DNA of 14,394 nucleotides, from NCBI GenBank assembly GCA_021797295.1, contig JAKAAA010000017.1, positions 1 to 14,394 of the forward strand. Direction: 5' to 3'. Position numbers and translations under genes: made by a program. The notes under the pieces are model-generated. The model made no database searches and had not been told where the DNA came from. It saw only the letters and a program-made list of their open reading frames with translations. Below are positions 1-7,352 of the stretch, piece by piece (the first letter of the stretch is position 1; every line of letters starts with the position of its first letter). The stretch comes from Thermoplasmata archaeon. Lineage in GTDB: Archaea > Thermoplasmatota > Thermoplasmata > Thermoplasmatales > Thermoplasmataceae.

Positions 1-706
1 CCCCATCTATTCCTGTAGAGTTCTGCAAGTTCCCTGACATTGTTTTCATTTACATCCATATTTGTGTAGAATGAGAGAGCATGCTTCTTTCCATCAGGAT
101 AATATATTATATGGACAAAATTGGAGTTCACACTTTCACTGACAGATAATATAGGAGCCTTTATTACCAGGAAAGAGAAGCCATCATCTGAATACTTCAT
201 CTCCATCTTCCTGAATCTCTTTACCTTTGGATTGTCCTTTGCAGGTACAATATATTTCATATTAAGTAATTCTAACTTTCTTAGAACACCGGTATCAAGA
301 TATCCCCTATCCATCAGTACAGTGGCTATTTTAACATTAAGGTATAATGCATGCCTGAGCAGGATATCAACCTCCATTGCATTGTCTATTCCATCCAGCT
401 GGTTTTTCTTCATAATGGCTCATGTAAACCTCTCATCCCTAAACATTTAGCTTCCCTACTCCTCAGTGGGAAATGGAAAAATTTAAATTGGCGTTTTTGG
501 GTAAAATTCATTTGGCATTGACAATTCCTCACATAGGTTTCTATATACAGCCTGCCGGTAATGGAATTCCTTATTGCATTTACAATATCTCCAGTCTTAT
601 ATAATGAGTTTGCTGCCATTGCAGGTAAGAATAAACTATTAAGTGAAGATGAGAAAAGCTTTTTAACATCTCCTGCATTATTTAATGGGAGGATTATGTT
701 GTACAT
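1..706 (-). pseudogene. IS4-type DDE transposase, broken, C-terminus beyond left edge
   Basis: On the minus strand, from about 420 down to 1, one frame reads as the catalytic core and C-terminal part of an IS4-superfamily transposase. It includes VLMDRGYLDTGVLRKLE (second catalytic Asp region), YIVPAKDNPKVKRF, and ELYRNRWG, the start of the Y-x2-R-W signature that precedes the catalytic Glu. Just upstream, the same frame has an in-frame TGA (RFT-stop-AIMKK, about 420) and further stops. The probable N-terminal part (NSLYKTGDIVNAIRN) lies in another frame, 410-706, which ends RGLHEPL. At least one frameshift and one nonsense codon therefore separate the two halves, and a central deletion is likely because the fragments are short for a roughly 400-residue family. 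The DDE identity is from motifs seen; assignment of the N-terminal fragment is less certain. It is probably inactive. Confidence 0.7.
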
Positions 707-920
707 AAACCATAATCAACTCCCCCAATTTTAACCTGTCTGCCACTTCAGTACATATATTAATTCATAAAGCTACATTATTTCTCAAAAACTGGAAACT
801 ATTCTGTAAGACATGCGGAGAGTCTGCGGTTACAAAAACATTTATATGCCTGTAATGGATGGATGGATGATTGGACGGAATAATTTATGAGAAGAATTAA
901 AAAAATTGCAAAGAACCCTA

Positions 921-942
921 AGTAGCTGTTAATTAATAACAT
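921..942 (+). repeat. Left terminal inverted repeat of the ISAzo13-type element
   Basis: AGTAGCTGTTAATTAATAAC followed by AT matches the reverse complement of 2205-2226 at 18 of 22 positions. It includes the transposase stop codon (929-931). Confidence 0.6.
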
Positions 943-2146
943 CCCTATTTGTTCTATTTCGAGATCCGATCATATAATTCCAATCACCATGGAATTCATC
1001 TCTTATCAAATTCACCTCTTTCAGTTGCTCATCCGTTACAACCCTACCCTTTTCGTATATTCCTGTGTCAATATCTGAGGATATCTTCAAACCGTTCTTT
1101 GTCCTTGTGTTTCCTATGAGTTCTATGATGGTCTCGTATGATCGGAGAGGCTTGCCCCTCCAGTTTATGGTTATGTATGAGAACATTCTGTGTTCGATCT
1201 TATTCCACTTGCTCATACCGGGAGGAAAATGGCATACTGTTATGTCAAGTTTAGATTCATCAGCAAATTTCTGCAGTTCGATCTTCCATAACCTGACTCT
1301 GGATCCATTCGATCCACCACCATCTGCTGCTATCATCAGGTTCTTTGCATCCGGATATCTTTTCTTTCCCATGAGGTTCCACCATCTCCTTATTGATTCT
1401 ACTGCAAATTCAGAGGTATCATGATCGATACCTATGTTTACCCATCCTTCATTGGCCTTGATATCATAGATACCATAGGGTATGGCTTTGCCTTCTGCAT
1501 CTGTGAGGAAATCGTAAACATTGACCTCATCAACCTCACCTGGAGGCTTCCATTCCTTTCCGTTATTCTTAAAATTCCCTATAATCTCCTTCTTTTTCGT
1601 ATCCACAGAAATGACAGGATTGTTATTCTCCATGAATCTTATTGCCGTATCGTTTATGTGCTGGAACTGTTCATTGCGATCAGGATTGCTCTTTCCCTCC
1701 CTAGTCTTCCTGTTTCCCTTCAAATTGTATTTCATATCATGTAGAAGATTGCCAACTGTAACATAACCTATCCTGGAGCCGTTCTTCTCCATCGCCTCAG
1801 ACAGGTTTCTGAGACTCCTGCTTATCCAGAGCATTGGTGACTGTGGATCTCCCTGTATGGATGGTTCCACAAGTTCCATTAGTTTCTCTTTTACACCTGG
1901 TTTATTTACTGTTATATCTTTCCTGCCACCGCCATCTCTTCTTATGCGATCTGTGGGATAGCTTATACTCTGAATCTCTCTCATGGCTTTCTTTATAGTT
2001 TTCTTAGAGATGCCAGTGGCTTTAGATACCACTGCTATACCGCCATAACCGATCGAAATGCTTTCGTTTCCAGCCCACAACCTTCGGGAAAGCTCATTAA
2101 ATGTACTGGATATTCTGAGATACTTTTCCCTGATACTCCGGATCAT
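929..2146 (-). CDS. ISAzo13-family transposase
   Basis: This is a DDE transposase of about 405 residues that moves the surrounding IS. An N-terminal helix-turn-helix-like stretch (IAVVSKATGISKKTIKKAMR) is followed by IRRDGGGRK, typical of the ISAzo13 group. Then come the catalytic motifs VISVDTKKKEIIGNF (first Asp), AADGGGSNGSRVRLWK (second Asp) and HFPPGMSKWNKIEHRMF (Glu). All three acidic residues are present and the length suits the family. An in-frame GTG at 2173 would add nine residues. The ATG at 2146 is preferred because a Shine-Dalgarno (ggagagg) sits just before it, and a TATA-like sequence at 2186-2200 would start transcription at about 2169, too late for the GTG. Confidence 0.9.
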   Translation of the reverse strand: MIRSIREKYLRISSTFNELSRRLWAGNESISIGYGGIAVVSKATGISKKTIKKAMREIQSISYPTDRIRRDGGGRKDITVNKPGVKEKLMELVEPSIQGDPQSPMLWISRSLRNLSEAMEKNGSRIGYVTVGNLLHDMKYNLKGNRKTREGKSNPDRNEQFQHINDTAIRFMENNNPVISVDTKKKEIIGNFKNNGKEWKPPGEVDEVNVYDFLTDAEGKAIPYGIYDIKANEGWVNIGIDHDTSEFAVESIRRWWNLMGKKRYPDAKNLMIAADGGGSNGSRVRLWKIELQKFADESKLDITVCHFPPGMSKWNKIEHRMFSYITINWRGKPLRSYETIIELIGNTRTKNGLKISSDIDTGIYEKGRVVTDEQLKEVNLIRDEFHGDWNYMIGSRNRTNRDVIN

Positions 2147-2185
2147 ATTTTCCTCTCCTTTTATTTCAGCCACAAACTAATATTG

Positions 2186-2200
2186 CCATATAGTATAAAG
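2186..2200 (-). promoter_or_regulatory. TATA box of the ISAzo13 transposase
   Basis: On the minus strand this reads CTTTATACTATATGG. Transcription would begin about 25 bases downstream, near 2169, leaving a short leader that holds the Shine-Dalgarno before the ATG at 2146. Confidence 0.45.
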
Positions 2201-2204
2201 AAGT

Positions 2205-2226
2205 ATGTTAATTATAAACAACTACT
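2205..2226 (-). repeat. Right terminal inverted repeat of the ISAzo13-type element
   Basis: On the minus strand it reads AGTAGTTGTTTATAATTAAC followed by AT, paired with 921-942. It lies just upstream of the transposase promoter. Confidence 0.6.
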
Positions 2227-2397
2227 AAAAGAGTGGCAGCTGGAAAAAAAGCGTGGCAAAGAAGGAAGGTAAAGGAAAGGAATAATTCTATTGCACGTAT
2301 TCCCGCATCTTTTCTACCGGGTTATGGCGCAGCAAGAGGAGTTTATAAAGCTTACAAAGCTGAAAAGGAGCTAAGTAAGAGTAAGAAGAAAAAATAG

Positions 2398-2754
2398 GTT
2401 TTCAATCTATCTTTCTCCACCTCCATATTTTCAATTAAGATAAATATTTCATATCCACGTGCTATTAATTTTACTTGATACATTATCTCCCTAGTGGATC
2501 ATATTCTTTCTGCTTCCTGTAATTTCAACAGATAAGCTATTTTTTTGATTTCTGTGGATATATAGGCGGTCTATTTTTCGTACATGTAGTGTACAGATTT
2601 TATGGGCAATGGTTGTATATCCATGAGACTTACATACAATATTAATCCTCTCCAACCTCAATAGACATATATCTTTAAGAGTGTGGATATCCTGTATTTT
2701 CTAACCCAGTCTATGAATTCAACCATATTACATAAAAAACTGGAAGTTGAGAAT
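2398..2754 (-). other. Non-coding stretch, possibly a decayed minus-strand gene
   Basis: No intact gene is visible. On the minus strand, a frame opening with ATG at 2726 reads MVEFIDWVRKYRISTLLKIY and continues for roughly 120 codons with only three stops. Protein-like segments such as AYISTEIKKIAYLLKLQEAE and ARGYEIFILIENMEVE occur between the stops. This is fewer stops than AT-rich random sequence should give, so it may be a relic, but I recognise no family and cannot exclude chance. Confidence 0.25.
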
Positions 2755-3246
2755 TTAATTAAACGTTTTAACCATATTTACTATCTTTTTCCAGGATGAA
2801 TCAAAATGTTCACGACCCTCAGGATGGTACCCAAGGGATTCATAATAATCCTCAAGGTCTTTGACAGCCTCTATCTCAATCCTTCCAATGTGCATTGGTC
2901 TTGCAATATTGTTTTCAACAACCCCTAACAGATCTGAACCAACACCTGCACTACTCCTGCCCATACTGAAGTTTCTTGCCAGCATTTCTATAACAATCTT
3001 TTCCGGGTTATTTATACCGGGCACAAATCTGAACATGATAACACCATCGATCATCCTATCCGGAGATTCCCTAACAATTACTGTACTGTTACTTTCCATA
3101 TTCCATTCATAAAAATATGATAGTTTATAATCACGCATGGTTTTATCTTCCGAGGTAAATTTTTTGTGTATATCATCCTTTCTAATAATTCTGTATCCCG
3201 GTGGAAGCTGAACAGTTACGGAGTTTTCCAGTATTACCATTGGCAT
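2755..3246 (-). CDS. GNAT-family N-acetyltransferase (putative)
   Basis: A 163-residue protein with features of the GNAT fold, which transfers acetyl from acetyl-CoA to an amine. Residues 84-90 (IVIEMLA) fit the strand before the cofactor loop. RSSAGVGSDLLGVVEN (97-112) fits the acetyl-CoA pyrophosphate-binding loop and helix, although the usual Q/R-x2-G-x-G/A spacing is off by one. RIEIEAVKDLEDYYESLGYHPEG (122-144) is the characteristic late strand plus the YYESLGY helix. The N-terminal half is divergent and the substrate cannot be told. ATG-CCA-ATG at 3246 gives two close starts; the first lies about 24 bases after a TATA-like element, so it is preferred. The gene is divergent from the deoxyhypusine synthase gene. 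Confidence 0.65.
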   Translation of the reverse strand: MPMVILENSVTVQLPPGYRIIRKDDIHKKFTSEDKTMRDYKLSYFYEWNMESNSTVIVRESPDRMIDGVIMFRFVPGINNPEKIVIEMLARNFSMGRSSAGVGSDLLGVVENNIARPMHIGRIEIEAVKDLEDYYESLGYHPEGREHFDSSWKKIVNMVKTFN

Positions 3247-3262
3247 AAATTAACATCCCTAT

Positions 3263-3275
3263 AATTTTAAATTTA
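3263..3275 (-). promoter_or_regulatory. TATA-like promoter of the GNAT gene
   Basis: An A/T-only block reading AAATTTAAAATTA on the minus strand is centred about 23-25 bases upstream of the ATG, fitting a leaderless or near-leaderless archaeal transcript. Confidence 0.4.
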
Positions 3276-3408
3276 ATGCACGTTTTTAAATGTTTTGGAT
3301 TGTAAAAATGTTTTTCACACCTTATTGTTATATTTTCTATTACCATATTAGCATCTGGAAATATATAACAATCCGATCCATATTTTTCCAGTGTCCTAAT
3401 AAAACAAT

Positions 3409-3419
3409 TTTTATATATT
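3409..3419 (+). promoter_or_regulatory. TATA box of the deoxyhypusine synthase gene
   Basis: The sequence TTTTATATATT is centred about 22 bases upstream of the ATG at 3436. This supports a leaderless transcript and fixes that ATG as the start rather than the in-frame TTG at 3421, which would lie upstream of the transcription start. Confidence 0.6.
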
Positions 3420-3435
3420 TTTGATATTATGGATT

Positions 3436-4380
3436 ATGTCTGATGATATAGAGAGAGATGATTTATTAACTAATCCTGTGAAGGATACATACGTAAATAA
3501 AAATACAACGTTAAATGATTTAATGAAAATGTTCGGTTCTGGTGGTGGATTCACATCAAAAAAGATATATGAGGGGTATCAGATATTAAAGGAAGAGTTC
3601 AATAGTGATGAGACAACGTTTTTATCTTTTCCTGCAGATATTATATCCACCGGTACAAGGGGTTTGATAAATCAGCTCGTAAAGAAGAAATTAGTTGATG
3701 TCATAATAACAACAAACGGCACACTGGACCACGATATAGCCAGAACATACAGGGATTATTATTCAGGAACGTTTAATTTCAGCGATGTAAAATTAAGGGA
3801 TTTAAACATCAACAGATTGGGCAATGTGTTTGTTCCCGATGAAAGCTATGGTGTTATCATAGAGGATAGGGTAATGCCAATGCTTGAGGATTTATATAAA
3901 ATAAAAAAGGAATGGGCACCTAATGAATTAATCAGGGAGGTGGGATTGAAAATAAACAATGAGAACTCAATTCTTTACAATGCTGCTAAAAATAACATAC
4001 CAATCTTTGTTCCCGGAATGACCGATGGTTCCTTCGGTTCCCAGTTATGGTCATTTTATGAAATGAACCATGATTTTAAGATTAATTTGCTTGAGGATGA
4101 GCATAAGTTATCGGATATAGTATTTGATGCTAAAAGAACAGGTGCCCTGATGATAGGCGGTGGCATATCGAAACACCATACAATATGGTGGAATCAGTTC
4201 AGGGATGGGCTTAATGAGGCTGTCTATGTAACAACCGCACAGGAATACGATGGGTCATTATCCGGTGCAAAACTTGAGGAGGCAATATCGTGGAAGAAGG
4301 TAAGGGATGATGCAAAATTTGTAAATATATATGGTGATGCAACGGTAATACTGCCTATTCTATTAGCACCATTTTTATAA
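3436..4380 (+). CDS. dys: Deoxyhypusine synthase
   Basis: This enzyme uses NAD and spermidine (in some archaea other polyamines) to put the aminobutyl group on one lysine of translation factor aIF5A, the first step of hypusine formation in the cytoplasm. The 314-residue length is normal for archaea. Visible signatures are FLSFPADIISTGTRGLINQL (63-82), TTNGTLDHDIART, VPGMTDGSFGSQLW (192-205), the GGGISKHH block (241-248), TAQEYDGSLSGAKLEEAISW (267-286) and the Lys of SWKK (K288, aligning with the lysine that forms the enamine intermediate in the human enzyme), then GDATVILPILLA. All core residues appear intact. It is convergent with the MFS gene, the two stop codons only four bases apart. Confidence 0.95.
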   Translation: MSDDIERDDLLTNPVKDTYVNKNTTLNDLMKMFGSGGGFTSKKIYEGYQILKEEFNSDETTFLSFPADIISTGTRGLINQLVKKKLVDVIITTNGTLDHDIARTYRDYYSGTFNFSDVKLRDLNINRLGNVFVPDESYGVIIEDRVMPMLEDLYKIKKEWAPNELIREVGLKINNENSILYNAAKNNIPIFVPGMTDGSFGSQLWSFYEMNHDFKINLLEDEHKLSDIVFDAKRTGALMIGGGISKHHTIWWNQFRDGLNEAVYVTTAQEYDGSLSGAKLEEAISWKKVRDDAKFVNIYGDATVILPILLAPFL

Positions 4381-4384
4381 ATTT

Positions 4385-5713
4385 TTAAGTCAGTGATTTA
4401 TTTTTTGTTTCAGGTGCATATTTTAATGTTAATATCAATCCAATTAATTCAAATGCTGCAAAATAAATTACTATTGTTTTTAAACCGTATAATGCATCGA
4501 CAATCGGAAATGAAAATACCGCAAGTATTGACCCTAACCTTGAAACAGATGTGGCAAATCCCATTGCCGTAGCCCTTATTCTTGTCGGGAATATCTCAAC
4601 AGGATACGTATATGTTACTGGACTTGGGCCAACGTTATGGAATAGATGAACCATACCGAAGGCACTGAATGTCATCAGCAAACCTACGAACATATAGACA
4701 TTGATAAAAAAGAAGATAAGCAGTACAGCAAATGAACCAAGAAAACCCAGAATTAATAATAACCGTCTTCCAATTTTTTCAACATAATATATCGCTATCA
4801 AGAAACCTATAACAACGGGAATTGATTCAGCCATACCGGTAAACAGTATATATAAATCTGCATGGTATGATGTGATCTCCGTTGAGAATATTAATGGTGA
4901 ATATGTCCAGATTCCATAACTCACTATATCGTATGAAAACCATGCCACCGATAAAAATATGATATAAACGCCGTATTTTCCCTTAAATATTTCACGTAAC
5001 CTTGTTTTGCCCCCATCTATTGCCGGTATGTTCTCAATTTCATAACCTGTTAATTTCTCCATTCTGCTCTTTTCCCTTTCAGCGGCTTCCCTTCCATATC
5101 TATGTTCGATCCAGTATGGGCTTTCCGGCAGATCCCTTCTTGAAAGTAAAACAAGTAAGGGAAAAACTGCACCGATCATATACATGTATCTCCATGCATT
5201 AGCACCGGTATAGAGGACTAATGGCACCGATACGAATAAAAATATCAGTGAGCCTATTGAAAAGGCAAAAATGTTAAAGAATAAGTATTTGCCACGTGAT
5301 TTCTTTGGGGAAAATTCAGCCTGTATAGAGGAACTCACGGGATAATCTGCACCGATGCCTATTCCGGCAATGAATTCCAGTATTGAGAAATTTATATAAT
5401 TCGTTGAGAATCCTGTTAAAAATATAAATATTGAGACTAAGAACAGGTCATATATGTATATGTAACGCCTGCCATACCTATCCGATACTATTCCTGCAAT
5501 AAAGCTGCCAATAAGGACACCGCTTATGGATGAGATGCCCATAATGGATATTTCATAACTTTTTAAGGACATTACATTAATAAGATATAACAGTGCATAT
5601 GAGAACACCGTTAATGTGTAGCCATCCATCATAATCCCCATTGAGGATAGAACTGTTACCTTTCTCAAAAATGGTGTACTGGGTATGTCATCCATTGTTT
5701 TATAGCGTATCAT
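4385..5713 (-). CDS. Major facilitator superfamily transporter
   Basis: A 442-residue integral membrane protein with about 12 hydrophobic segments, a typical MFS length. Signatures include MMDGYTLTVFSYALLYL in TM1 and GSFIAGIVSDRYGRRYIYI, the loop 2-3 motif. A second half-repeat loop is EKIGRRLLLILG. PESPYWIEHRYGR follows TM6, and PVEIFPTRIRATAMGFATSV lies near TM10-11. These resemble the sugar-porter and aromatic-acid:H+ symporter branches, so it is probably a proton-coupled symporter for a small organic substrate; the substrate cannot be told. The central loop (residues about 200-245) is long and charged. The ATG at 5713 lies about 25 bases after a strong TATA box, which supports this start over Met7. 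Confidence 0.9.
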   Translation of the reverse strand: MIRYKTMDDIPSTPFLRKVTVLSSMGIMMDGYTLTVFSYALLYLINVMSLKSYEISIMGISSISGVLIGSFIAGIVSDRYGRRYIYIYDLFLVSIFIFLTGFSTNYINFSILEFIAGIGIGADYPVSSSIQAEFSPKKSRGKYLFFNIFAFSIGSLIFLFVSVPLVLYTGANAWRYMYMIGAVFPLLVLLSRRDLPESPYWIEHRYGREAAEREKSRMEKLTGYEIENIPAIDGGKTRLREIFKGKYGVYIIFLSVAWFSYDIVSYGIWTYSPLIFSTEITSYHADLYILFTGMAESIPVVIGFLIAIYYVEKIGRRLLLILGFLGSFAVLLIFFFINVYMFVGLLMTFSAFGMVHLFHNVGPSPVTYTYPVEIFPTRIRATAMGFATSVSRLGSILAVFSFPIVDALYGLKTIVIYFAAFELIGLILTLKYAPETKNKSLT

Positions 5714-5731
5714 TGCTACTTAATTTAATTA

Positions 5732-5744
5732 TTATATATAAAAT
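5732..5744 (-). promoter_or_regulatory. TATA box of the MFS gene
   Basis: On the minus strand this reads TTTTATATATAAT, centred 25 bases from the ATG at 5713, as expected for a leaderless transcript. Confidence 0.6.
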
Positions 5745-5899
5745 ATTAGTATCTACTCATAATTAAGTTATAAGTTATGCTATTACCTGTTATAAATATT
5801 GATCATGTACATTTTTTTTCTATGTCTAATCCATATCTTTTGAATTGCTTATAAGATTATATACGATGCTTATTATTATGCATAAACATTAAAAATTAT

Positions 5900-5925
5900 G
5901 AATCCAAATTCTGAATCCAAATTCT
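5900..5925 (+). repeat. 13-bp tandem duplication upstream of the ATPase gene
   Basis: GAATCCAAATTCT is repeated twice head to tail (5900-5912, 5913-5925), followed by a further GAAT. It lies about 30-50 bases upstream of the TATA-like element of the ATPase gene, where an activator or repressor could bind; it may equally be a neutral slippage product. Confidence 0.7.
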
Positions 5926-5951
5926 GAATACCTTATTGGATTTAAGTAAGA

Positions 5952-5963
5952 ATATTTAAATAT
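5952..5963 (+). promoter_or_regulatory. TATA-like promoter of the ATPase-TOPRIM cassette
   Basis: ATATTTAAATAT, itself palindromic, is centred about 28 bases upstream of the ATG at 5985. This fits a leaderless transcript covering both genes of the cassette. Confidence 0.5.
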
Positions 5964-5984
5964 TAAATTAAGATTTGTTTTTAT

Positions 5985-7352
5985 ATGGATATAAAAATAA
6001 AGAAGATCACAGTTAAAAATTTTAAGAGTATAAAGGATATTACTTTAACCATTAATGATTTAACAGTGATGGTCGGAAAAAACGGATCCGGAAAAACAAA
6101 TATAATTGAAGCTATAAATTTTAATAAAAGCCTATTTAAATTAGAACCTATGAAATATCCTTTTACTAAATGGTGGGGTTATGCAAATTTGGTTTATAAT
6201 CATAATATTGAAGAACCTATATCATTTTCTTTCGAGATTGTAGTTGATGGACGTAACCTGTATTATGAATATGAAATACTGGATAATAATGGGCTCCCCA
6301 ATTTCGTATTTGAACATGTTATAATTGATGATTATGTAGATATAGTTAGAAAGGGTTCAATAGCCGAAATAAAACATCTGGATAAGGCTATAAATAAAAT
6401 TTCAAAAATGAATCGTGATAATAACGATGCTAATTATCAGTATATAAATAAAGCAGAAATACAGGATAAACTAGTGCAGAAGCAATATATAAATGATATA
6501 AGCAGCAACCAGAGTATCATGTCATTGGGCTTAACTGGTTCATCGTTTTCCATCCAAGCTTTAGATATTGTCGTTTTAACATTAAGCCAGAATAAAAATT
6601 TAATAGGCTTCCAAAATGGTTTTAACAGTAAAAATAGCATAGTTATAATTTCACCGCTGATCAAAAATTTCGGGGTCCCACACAGTAATAATTTCTATCA
6701 TAGTTTAGCAAATTTTGCATTTTTTGGTGGTATTACTAATGATATTTTTAATAAAATAGCCGCTATAGGGTCAATAGATTATAAAGCCATTAAAAATCGT
6801 GTATCAGTTAACGATATGAGCCAAGTTGCCGAGGATGGCAATGGCATAGTAAAAATGTTATATCAATATTTTCTGCAGAATAGATCATTGCCCTACCTTG
6901 TGGAGAACGGAATAAAAACGTTTTTCCCTGAATGGGAATTAAATTTTGAAGCAATACCAGATGGTACCATTACCATGCTTGTGAAATCCGGAAATAATTA
7001 TTTTTATCCTCCAGGCATACCTAATGGTTTCTATAAACTGGTTATGATACTGACAGTAATAGAACAGAATCCAGAAATTCTTCTTATAGATGAACTGGAG
7101 AACTCCCTTCACGAAAAAATGATAGAATATATTCTTGATACCATAAAGGCAAGGGGAATAAAAACTATCATCAGTACACATTCTCCTATAGTAGTTGACC
7201 TTGTTGACCTCAAATATTTATTACTAGTAAAAATGCGTGATAAACAGACAGAGGTAAAACATATAAAAAATCCCAGAGAAAAATTAAACAATTTGATTAA
7301 AGAAGGAATAACTCCGAGCGAATCCCTGCTTTATGGTGATATAAATAGTTAA
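5985..7352 (+). CDS. AAA_21/OLD-like ABC ATPase, probable defence component
   Basis: A 455-residue soluble ABC-type ATPase of the kind often called AAA_21 or OLD-like. The N-terminus VKNFKSIKDITLTINDLTVM leads into Walker A GKNGSGKT (31-38). After a divergent insert (about 60-340) come a C-terminal Walker B with catalytic Glu (EILLIDELENSLH, D369-E370) and the switch His in ISTHSP (H399). The signature position reads GIPNGFYKLVMIL rather than LSSGE, a degenerate form. Such ATPases typically work with a nuclease or other effector encoded in cis or next door, and here a TOPRIM-like gene follows, overlapping its end. The pair is distinctly more AT-rich than the sulfur locus, suggesting horizontal acquisition. 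The family call is firm; the defence role is inferred. Confidence 0.85.
   Translation: MDIKIKKITVKNFKSIKDITLTINDLTVMVGKNGSGKTNIIEAINFNKSLFKLEPMKYPFTKWWGYANLVYNHNIEEPISFSFEIVVDGRNLYYEYEILDNNGLPNFVFEHVIIDDYVDIVRKGSIAEIKHLDKAINKISKMNRDNNDANYQYINKAEIQDKLVQKQYINDISSNQSIMSLGLTGSSFSIQALDIVVLTLSQNKNLIGFQNGFNSKNSIVIISPLIKNFGVPHSNNFYHSLANFAFFGGITNDIFNKIAAIGSIDYKAIKNRVSVNDMSQVAEDGNGIVKMLYQYFLQNRSLPYLVENGIKTFFPEWELNFEAIPDGTITMLVKSGNNYFYPPGIPNGFYKLVMILTVIEQNPEILLIDELENSLHEKMIEYILDTIKARGIKTIISTHSPIVVDLVDLKYLLLVKMRDKQTEVKHIKNPREKLNNLIKEGITPSESLLYGDINS
7335..7340 (+). promoter_or_regulatory. Shine-Dalgarno before a non-canonical start
   Basis: GGTGAT matches the archaeal anti-Shine-Dalgarno sequence and lies inside the end of the ATPase gene, four bases before the ATA at 7345. 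It is the best evidence that the TOPRIM-like protein starts there. Confidence 0.5.

Larger units (their letters stand above)
921..2224. mobile_element. ISAzo13-type insertion sequence
   Basis: The element is about 1.3 kb and carries a single transposase gene on the minus strand. Its boundaries are set by imperfect terminal inverted repeats (921-942 against 2205-2226, 18 of 22 positions match) and by a CTA trinucleotide present on both sides (918-920 and 2225-2227). The CTA may be the target duplication, or partly repeat; the exact ends are uncertain by a few bases. The transposase reading frame is intact, so the element may be active. It interrupts a small basic-protein gene. Confidence 0.7.
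887..2397 (+). pseudogene. Small, highly basic protein gene split by an insertion sequence
   Basis: The left piece (887-920) starts ATG and reads MRRIKKIAKNP before entering the IS. The right piece (from 2227) reads in the matching frame KRVAAGKKAWQRRKVKER, then SIARIPASFLPGYGAARG, and ends in a Lys/Arg-rich tail with TAG at 2395-2397. If the IS and one copy of a CTA duplication are removed, the junction becomes AAC CCT AAA AGA GTG, continuous in frame, giving a protein of about 67 residues with a very high Lys/Arg content. A TATA-like run (tttatatg) lies about 840-847. The function is not recognised; the composition suggests a nucleic-acid-binding or chromosome- or virus-associated protein (inference). 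The right piece could still be translated from GTG at 2233 (54 residues). Confidence 0.55.

Noticed and set aside
1065..1766. Three plus-strand reading frames opposite the ISAzo13 transposase
   Set aside because: They are shadows of the well-supported transposase on the other strand and have no protein-like motifs.
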